A DNA stretch of 64,000 nucleotides, from positions 62,001 through 126,000 of the forward strand of contig JARFXQ010000002.1 of NCBI GenBank assembly GCA_029194725.1, in the 5' to 3' direction. Under the pieces are notes generated by a model. The model ran no database searches. It was given only the letters and a program-made list of their open reading frames with translations, and was not told the origin of the DNA. Every line of letters starts with the position of its first letter. The stretch's first letter is position 1. The position numbers and the translations under genes are program-made. The stretch comes from Nitrospira sp. (GTDB taxonomy: Bacteria; Nitrospirota; Nitrospiria; Nitrospirales; Nitrospiraceae). Below are positions 59,497-64,000 of this stretch, in pieces.

Positions 59497-59639
59497 AGAT
59501 CTGGATTGATGCGCAGCTCTCTCCCATAATCGCTCAGTGGTTCAGTTCGACCTATGGCGTGGAAGCCATGGCGGCTATACTACAAACGGCTGCACATTGC
59601 TTTGCTAAGTGTCGGAAAACCTTATACGATTTCTCGTAA
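59493..59639 (+). pseudogene. Truncated DUF5615 PIN-like toxin
   Basis: The GTG start overlaps the antitoxin stop. The first 27 residues (KIWIDAQLSPIIAQWFSSTY) match the N-terminus of DUF5615 toxins. After VEAMA the sequence changes to an unrelated tail and stops at 59637-59639, so most of the domain, including later acidic residues, is missing. The break coincides with a Tn3-like end. The antitoxin is therefore probably an orphan. Confidence 0.75.
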
Positions 59640-59642
59640 CCC
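59605..59642 (-). repeat. Possible 38-bp terminal inverted repeat of a Tn3-family transposon
   Basis: Read on the minus strand the sequence opens GGGTTACGAGAAATCG and ends GTTTTCCGACACTTAG; it is 38 bp long and has the GGG...CTTAG shape of Tn3-family ends. Only one end is seen, with the interior side (59572-59604) toward lower coordinates. The resemblance is from memory and not searched. Confidence 0.35.
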
Positions 59643-59654
59643 GGGGGCTGATCC

Positions 59655-60023
59655 ATGGGGATTAGACTGTTCAATGTGCTCCCTGGTGAGGTCGGAACAG
59701 ATACTCACGTGGACCTAGAAAACATCATCAACGCCATTCGGCATAGCCGCGTGAGAATAACCGACCATACCGACGAGGAAGCATTTGATGACGGACTAAC
59801 GTACGAGGAAATATATTCGTCAGTGATTCAAGGTGAAGTCATCGAGGATTATCCGAATGATAAACCATACCCAAGCTGTTTGATTTTTGGCAGGAATTTC
59901 TCAGGTGAACCAATCCATAGCGTGTGGGCGTACAATCCGGAAAACCAATGGGCAGTATTAATCACAGTCTATCGGCCAGATCCTGATCGATGGATTGACT
60001 GGAAGATAAGGGTGAAGACATGA
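59655..60023 (+). CDS. DUF4258 toxin-like protein
   Basis: 122 residues. The DUF4258 pattern begins at residue 22 (ENIINAIRHSRVRITDHTDE), continues with VIQGEVIEDYPNDKPYPSC and ends with AVLITVYRPDPDRWID. Such proteins pair with YgiT/MqsA-type zinc-finger antitoxins. Its stop overlaps the next start by four bases, supporting the pairing. A shorter start within the reading frame is possible. Confidence 0.82.
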   Translation: MGIRLFNVLPGEVGTDTHVDLENIINAIRHSRVRITDHTDEEAFDDGLTYEEIYSSVIQGEVIEDYPNDKPYPSCLIFGRNFSGEPIHSVWAYNPENQWAVLITVYRPDPDRWIDWKIRVKT

Positions 60024-60298
60024 AGCCTTTTGAAAAGTGTCCTGTGTGCGGTGGTGAGCTAGAACACAAACAGGTAGAAAAACTCCTAAGAGGCGGAGGC
60101 AATACCGTTTCCATAAAAGTTGCCGCCGAGGTCTGCCTCCGTTGTGGCGAACGGCTCTATGCCGAAGATGTCGTCAAATCATTTGAAGAAATTCGAGGCA
60201 AACTCCGTCAGCACGAATTCAGCCACTTCAGAACACTTGGGCAATCGTTCACGGTTGAAGAGAATTGGCCGAACAAAGCCATCCAACCGACCGCTTAA
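60020..60298 (+). CDS. YgiT-type zinc-finger antitoxin
   Basis: 92 residues with two zinc-binding pairs, CPVCGGEL and CLRCGERL, as in the N-terminal half of MqsA/YgiT antitoxins; the helix-turn-helix domain is absent, so it is the short YgiT form. The C-terminal end NKAIQPTA is an odd tail that recurs in unrelated genes next to cassette-like junctions (recollection), and fits a recombination joint near 60262-60322. Confidence 0.8.
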   Translation: MKPFEKCPVCGGELEHKQVEKLLRGGGNTVSIKVAAEVCLRCGERLYAEDVVKSFEEIRGKLRQHEFSHFRTLGQSFTVEENWPNKAIQPTA

Positions 60299-60349
60299 CC
60301 CGCCGCATAACGCTTGTTACGCGAGACAGAGATGGCGAGGCATTTCGAC

Positions 60350-60660
60350 ATGAATAAGAGGCTGACCGGTAAGGCACTTGCCAACCTCGAAGCTAAACGC
60401 GATCTGTGGCAGGAAGTTCTTGACGGCGTACGGGAGATCAAAGCCGGTGGGGGCAAGAGGACGAGAGCTGACGCCAAGTCGTACGTCACTCGCGTGCGGC
60501 TCAAGAGCGGCCTCTCGCAGTTGGAGTTTGCCGCAGCACTGGGTGTCTCGAAACGTACCCTGGAGTAATGGAGCTAGGCCGCCGCAAGCCGTCTGGCACC
60601 GTGAAGCAGCTCTTGAAGATTGCCGGCGCCGTCCTGAGGTCCTGGTCGAAGTCGCGGCAT
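60350..60660 (+). pseudogene. Broken HigA-like helix-turn-helix antitoxin
   Basis: The frame reads LANLEAKRDLWQEVLDGVRE and RLKSGLSQLEFAAALGVSKR-TLE, then TAA where Gln-Trp would be expected. One base further on, the next frame restores the family end (KPSGTVKQLLKIAG, then PEVLVEVAA). A stop and a one-base shift inactivate it. It belongs to the XRE antitoxin type that pairs with HigB/RelE toxins; the partner is not recognisable. Confidence 0.7.
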
Positions 60661-60723
60661 GAGCGGCGTGGGTCTTCCTGCATAGGTCGCACGAGCGGTT
60701 CGATTTACGTAGCCAAGGAAGGC

Positions 60724-60777
60724 GTCTAGGGGTCTGGCCCCCTAAACACCTCCAAGCGGTTCACTTAATAGTTAGGC
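60724..60777. other. Partial attC-like site (R' side)
   Basis: GTTAGGC (60771-60777, fits GTTRRRY) is preceded by a hairpin GTCTAGGGG/CCCCTAAAC (60724-60749). The opposite RYYYAAC box was not found. The next ORF starts 19 bp after GTTAGGC, the normal cassette spacing. Confidence 0.45.
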
Positions 60778-60796
60778 GTACGGAGACGAGGATGCG

Positions 60797-61423
60797 ATGA
60801 GCGTCGAGCACTACTGGATTGGGAAGAACCTCGATCTCGATGGCCAATGGCAGGACTTCGACAACGGGTCTGGGTATATCTAGAAGGTTGCCTCCAGCCG
60901 CCTGCACTTGCTCCGTCTGACATTCGACGACCATCTCGAGGGGCTATCTCTATTTGACTTCGAGGTCTTGTTCAAGACTGTCAAGGGTACGTTCCATGAC
61001 GTCAAGGCGCAGTGCCTGACGCCAGGAGCATACGATCGCGCTGCGCCTATCTTTCTCCACCGCGTCGACCGCGGCTCCGGAATCTTCGAATTCCTGGCGC
61101 AGTTCGACCCCTTGATGACTTGGGTGGTCGCCCTGGGCGCGGCCGCCACCTGGTATCGCAAAGCGCTTGCATCTGACCAAGAACTGGATGAAAAGCGCCT
61201 CACGTTCATCCGAACGAATTTCCCAGACGCGAGCAACTCTGACATTCAGACCTATATGAAGGCGTGGACAACCTTTGGTCGCCGACGCGTGTTGCACCGT
61301 CTGATCGGCCAGCATCTCGGGCGCGTTGAGGTATCGAGAACCCTGCACAACCCACCCCAGTCACCCGCGATGGTAGACATGAAGGTGGTGGTCGCATTAC
61401 GGCAAGACGACACAGATGCCTAA
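60797..61423 (+). pseudogene. Cassette gene of unknown function with an internal TAG
   Basis: From ATG 60797 the frame reads VEHYWIGKNLDLDGQWQDF, then TAG at 60881-60883, then stays open to 61423. The downstream part contains HLEGLSLFDFEVLFKTVKGT and MTWVVALGAAATWYRKALAS. Unless the stop is a sequencing error or is read through, the product is truncated at 28 residues. Its final TAA lies inside the GCCTAAC box of the following attC site, typical of integron cassettes. No domain recognised. Confidence 0.65.
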
Positions 61424-61477
61424 CAACGGAATGCAGCGGACGGCACTCCGCGCCGCCGTTAAACCGGAGCGTTAAGC
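61418..61477. other. attC-like recombination site
   Basis: 60 bp bounded by GCCTAAC (61418-61424) and GTTAAGC (61471-61477). The inner GACGGC/GCCGCC segments can pair. The upstream gene ends within the left box and the downstream gene begins 15 bp after the right box. Confidence 0.75.
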
Positions 61478-61492
61478 ACTCCTAGATCACAC

Positions 61493-61942
61493 ATGAGCAT
61501 TTACGCGACACTCTGGAGTCTTAAGTTCCCCAGGTATGGGGACGTCCACACTGGATGCGAATGGATTGAGGTGACGGCGCAAGCAGTGCCACCGCATGTT
61601 GGCTCTTCTACACCAAGGCTCGGTTATGAGAACGGAGACCCGTATGCCGATTTCCTCCCGCCGGCCCTTGTCACGGATGAGGACGGTCATGCCGAATTCA
61701 TGCGAGCGGTCGTGATCATCACTGAGGAGACGAAGAAGGGAACCGCGCGACATCCGCAAGAGTACTCGAACCCACTCCTGACACTTGACGGGAAGCAACA
61801 TGCGAGCATGACGTTCGACGAACTTCACGACCACATTTGCAATGCACTGCGCGGTGATCGACCGCGATTGGTTATTGAAGCAATTGGTCTGGAAGGTCGG
61901 CATTCGCTCCATTTCGGAGATGGGACGTCTCGCAATTCTTGA
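61493..61942 (+). CDS. Cassette gene of unknown function
   Basis: 149 residues, SIYATLWSLKFPRYGDVHTG at the start, then SSTPRLGYENGDPYADFLPP, and the rest of mixed strand/helix character, ending GRHSLHFGDGTSRNS. Proteins of this size and start are frequent in integron arrays (recollection), but no function is assigned. The C-terminal few residues may derive from the recombination joint with the toxin remnant that follows. Confidence 0.65.
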   Translation: MSIYATLWSLKFPRYGDVHTGCEWIEVTAQAVPPHVGSSTPRLGYENGDPYADFLPPALVTDEDGHAEFMRAVVIITEETKKGTARHPQEYSNPLLTLDGKQHASMTFDELHDHICNALRGDRPRLVIEAIGLEGRHSLHFGDGTSRNS

Positions 61943-61947
61943 GGAAG

Positions 61948-62019
61948 CTGACGTTATCTCTCGAAGCCTCCCAGCAAAGGGACATCAGAAGAGCCATCCA
62001 ACTGGCGAAACACTTGTAG
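61948..62019 (+). pseudogene. C-terminal tail of a RelE/HigB-type toxin
   Basis: The 23 codons ending in TAG at 62017 read EASQQRDIRRAIQLAKHL, matching the end of the addiction-module killer proteins (COG3657-like) that precede the antidote gene found next. The rest of the toxin is missing, replaced by the cassette. Confidence 0.6.
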
Positions 62020-62031
62020 AACGAGCGCGCC

Positions 62032-62357
62032 ATGCCCAAAGTCAGAAGTAAGAAGCCCGCCCAGCCAAAGACGAGGACAAAAACAATTCCCTACGATCTC
62101 CCGGCGCAATTGCGGACGCCCGAAGAAATGGCCGCTTACTTGGATGCTTGGCTTGAAGCTCCTGACGATGCGACGGGGATTGCCCGGGCGCTGGGGACAT
62201 CGCTCGGGCGAAAGGAATGGCCAACGTGGCACGAGAAGCCGGGTTAAGTCGCGAAAGTCCCTACAAAGCTTTGAGCACCGATGGGAATCCCAGCTTCGCG
62301 ACCATTCTGAAGGTTGCACGAGTTCTGGGCATCAAACTTCACGCCGAGGCAGCCTAA
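62032..62357 (+). pseudogene. Frameshifted addiction-module antidote (HigA-like)
   Basis: The start encodes IPYDLPAQLRTPEEMAAYLD and ends in IARALGTSLGRKEW. A one-base shift near 62190-62200 restores GMANVAREAGLSRESPYKAL and STDGNPSFATILKVARVLGI to a TAA at 62355. With the toxin reduced to its tail, the pair is dead. Confidence 0.75.
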
Positions 62358-62549
62358 GTCTTGACAGCAAGAGGTTTCCGGTTGGCACGCTTCTGACCCG
62401 GTGGTCTCCCTCTTCCTCCCTACGACCCAACAATGGATCAGTACAAGCATGCTCAAATTGGCGCGTTTCTTTGTCTGACCGCGGCGCTGTGCTAAAGTCA
62501 TGCCCGCATGCAATAGGACAGTTTTCCTTGTCCTTGAGGAGGCGTTGCC

Positions 62550-63005
62550 ATGAAGATACGTTGGGTGATGGGTCTCTCGGTTATCATAGCCTTCACTGCC
62601 GGAACAGCTCAGGCCGATGGTCTCTTTGATAAGATGTTTGACCGCGCGGTAGATAGCGCTGAACGCAAGGCTCAAGACCGCATGAACCAGCGCATCGACC
62701 AATCCATCGACAAGGCGATCAACAAAACAGAGGAAACTGTACAGTGCGTCGCCACCGATCAGGCGTGCCTGAAGCGGGCCAAGGATCAAGGCAAGCAGGT
62801 GTCGATCGTCAACCAGCCTGCCCTGTCGGATACGGCCAAGTGCGTCGTCACGGATACAGTCTGTCTCAAACAGGCCAAGGCGCAAGGTAAGAAGATCGAG
62901 ATCGTCGAGGAAGCCGAACTCGATACGCTCCGTTGTTCGGTGACCGATGCAGAATGCCTTAAGCGCGCAAAGGCCATGGGAAAGAAAGTGGAAATCATCG
63001 ACTGA
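62550..63005 (+). CDS. Secreted protein with three cysteine-pair repeats
   Basis: 151 residues. A signal peptide (1-23, ending in QA-D) leads into a basic-amphipathic helix. Three repeats of about 30 residues follow: CVATDQACLKRAKDQGKQV, CVVTDTVCLKQAKAQGKKI and CSVTDAECLKRAKAMGKKV. Each has C-x-x-T-D-x-x-C-L-K-x-A-K-x-x-G-K. The paired cysteines suggest disulfides in the periplasm. No family assigned. AAGAGG-type site lies upstream. Confidence 0.75.
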   Translation: MKIRWVMGLSVIIAFTAGTAQADGLFDKMFDRAVDSAERKAQDRMNQRIDQSIDKAINKTEETVQCVATDQACLKRAKDQGKQVSIVNQPALSDTAKCVVTDTVCLKQAKAQGKKIEIVEEAELDTLRCSVTDAECLKRAKAMGKKVEIID

Positions 63006-63436
63006 CGGCGGCCGGTCTTCGCCGTTCGTCCGACAGCTTGTGGCTCCAAGCAGCGACGATCGAGTCACGCAGTCCCGCCTATAGCCGAAACAAGCCCACG
63101 TCATCCTTATTCACTACAGCTCGAGGCGTTCGAGGTAGCCTGTCAGCTCGACCTAGCCTTGGCCTTTCACGGGCCGGCCCTATTTGACCCCGGCCACCGC
63201 CCCTTCACAATAGGAGACCCTGGTGCGGGACGATTCGAACCCCGACACCGGACCGAAAGTCCACAATGCGCGTTAGCATTGTATCCCGCGCTCGGCGGCG
63301 CTGCGGAGCAACATCCTCGACCCCAATGGTATCGTATTGACACCTCCTGGCTCCCAATGCTAGGTTTCGCCGCTCTGCTTCGTGGCTCGCACGAACCCTT
63401 TAGGTTTGTCCAAATATCGCATGTGGATCTGGAACG
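63006..63436. other. 431-bp region before atpH
   Basis: No protein gene I accept. It holds the tRNA-like sequence at 63221-63289 and must contain the promoter of the atp operon. Confidence 0.4.
63221..63289 (-). tRNA. tRNA-like sequence, probably degenerate (possible Glu TTC)
   Basis: Read on the minus strand: GCGGGAT at the 5' end pairs with GTCCCGC before ACCA. The T-loop is GTTCGAATC. A possible anticodon stem GGA/TCC with loop CTTTCGG gives TTC. The total is 66 bases plus CCA, shorter than normal, and the D-arm and T-stem pair poorly. It is either a decayed tRNA or one I have folded wrongly. Confidence 0.35.
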
Positions 63437-63976
63437 GTGATTAAGACAACAGTTGCGCGACGTTACGCTCAAGCCCTCTTCGGGCTTCTCGATCAATCAA
63501 ACATCGAAGCCACACGGGGGGCACTGGCCGGCCTCGGTCAGGCTATGAAGGAATCAGCCCAGCTTCGCCACGTCGTGGCCTCACCTGTGTTCGGGATGGA
63601 GGAGAAGATTGCTGTCCTGACCGCACTCGGCGACAGGCTGGGGTGCCCTCCTGCCGGCAAAGCATTTTTGGGCCAGTTGGTGAAGAAAAACCGGGTGGGC
63701 TTCTTGCCGGAAATCGCCGACGCATTCGGCAAGTTGGTCGATCAATTAAAAGGGACGCAGCCTGTGACGGTTTCCTCCGCGACGGCTCTTCCACCGGAGG
63801 AACAAGATCGAATCAAGACGCACCTACGCCAATCGCTGAAGCGCGCCGTTGATGTGACGTTTCAGACCGACGCTGGTCATCTCGCCGGCTTGCAGATCCA
63901 CATCGGCAGCACGGTGGTCGACAGCACTGTCCGAGGTCGCTTGCGCGATTTGCAAGTTCTGTTGACGCGAGAATAA
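63437..63976 (+). CDS. atpH: ATP synthase F1 subunit delta
   Basis: Stalk protein linking F1 and Fo. 179 residues. The N-terminal helical domain opens VARRYAQALFGLLDQ and the C-terminal segment has LLTRE after RLRDLQVL; VGFLPEIADAFGKLVDQLKG is typical. The start is GTG at 63437 with a weak upstream site. It is the first gene of the atp operon visible, nine bp before atpA. Confidence 0.94.
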   Translation: MIKTTVARRYAQALFGLLDQSNIEATRGALAGLGQAMKESAQLRHVVASPVFGMEEKIAVLTALGDRLGCPPAGKAFLGQLVKKNRVGFLPEIADAFGKLVDQLKGTQPVTVSSATALPPEEQDRIKTHLRQSLKRAVDVTFQTDAGHLAGLQIHIGSTVVDSTVRGRLRDLQVLLTRE

Positions 63977-63985
63977 GGAGTAGCC

Positions 63986-64000
63986 ATGCAGATCAGGGCC
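63986..64000 (+). CDS. atpA: ATP synthase F1 subunit alpha (5' end only)
   Basis: ATG CAG ATC AGG GCC encodes MQIRA, the usual AtpA start, with AAGGAG upstream. Position directly after atpH supports it. The rest lies beyond the window. Confidence 0.8.

Overview
The window reads as a piece of a complete-ammonia-oxidising (comammox) Nitrospira genome. The decisive genes are two near-identical amoC copies and one amoA (ammonia monooxygenase membrane subunits) at 3.2-8.6 kb. The rest of the gene set fits an autotrophic Nitrospira-like bacterium: an arginine/lysine operon, an LL-diaminopimelate aminotransferase, an ATP synthase operon and many small lipoproteins. Species assignment is not possible from the sequence alone.

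Layout. 0-3.2 kb is genomic debris: remnants of IS4- and IS1380-type transposases and a decayed SGNH-hydrolase-like gene. 3.2-10.6 kb is the ammonia-oxidation block, all on the minus strand: a NarL-type two-component system, then amoC, amoA, ftsH, a membrane protein of unknown function and a second amoC. No amoB is present. 10.6-15 kb holds ttcA, a low-molecular-weight phosphatase-like gene, a translationally coupled metallopeptidase/ATP-grasp pair, a kup 3' fragment and a BrnT/BrnA toxin-antitoxin pair. 15-25 kb is an accessory region with a META-domain protein, two trypsin-fold proteins, a large lipoprotein gene split by an intact IS3-family element, an IS256-like remnant and a fibronectin-III membrane protein. 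25-26.6 kb is mostly non-coding and carries two diverged copies of a hairpin-bearing repeat.

26.6-52.5 kb is mostly core genome: kup, a transaldolase-like gene, the operon argD-argF-argG-argH-(small lipoprotein)-lysA-dapA-dapB, gpmA, an OmpA-like protein, a uracil-DNA glycosylase, a lytic transglycosylase, glycerate kinase, rmuC and dapL-folK-panC. An integron-type attC site next to an NTF2-like gene at 40.8 kb is the exception. 52.5-59 kb has a glycosidase fragment, a glyoxalase-fold protein, a lipid-methyltransferase-like gene, a MITE-like element and small lipoproteins. 59-62.4 kb is a second accessory island built of toxin-antitoxin genes, several of them broken, and gene cassettes with attC sites but no integrase in view. 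The window ends at the start of the ATP synthase operon (atpH, then the first codons of atpA).

How the genes fit together. AmoC/AmoA would start ammonia oxidation, and the adjacent FtsH protease and two-component system are plausible quality-control and regulatory partners (inference). The arg/lys/dap genes make arginine, lysine and peptidoglycan precursors. The accessory islands record repeated insertion, gene capture and decay.
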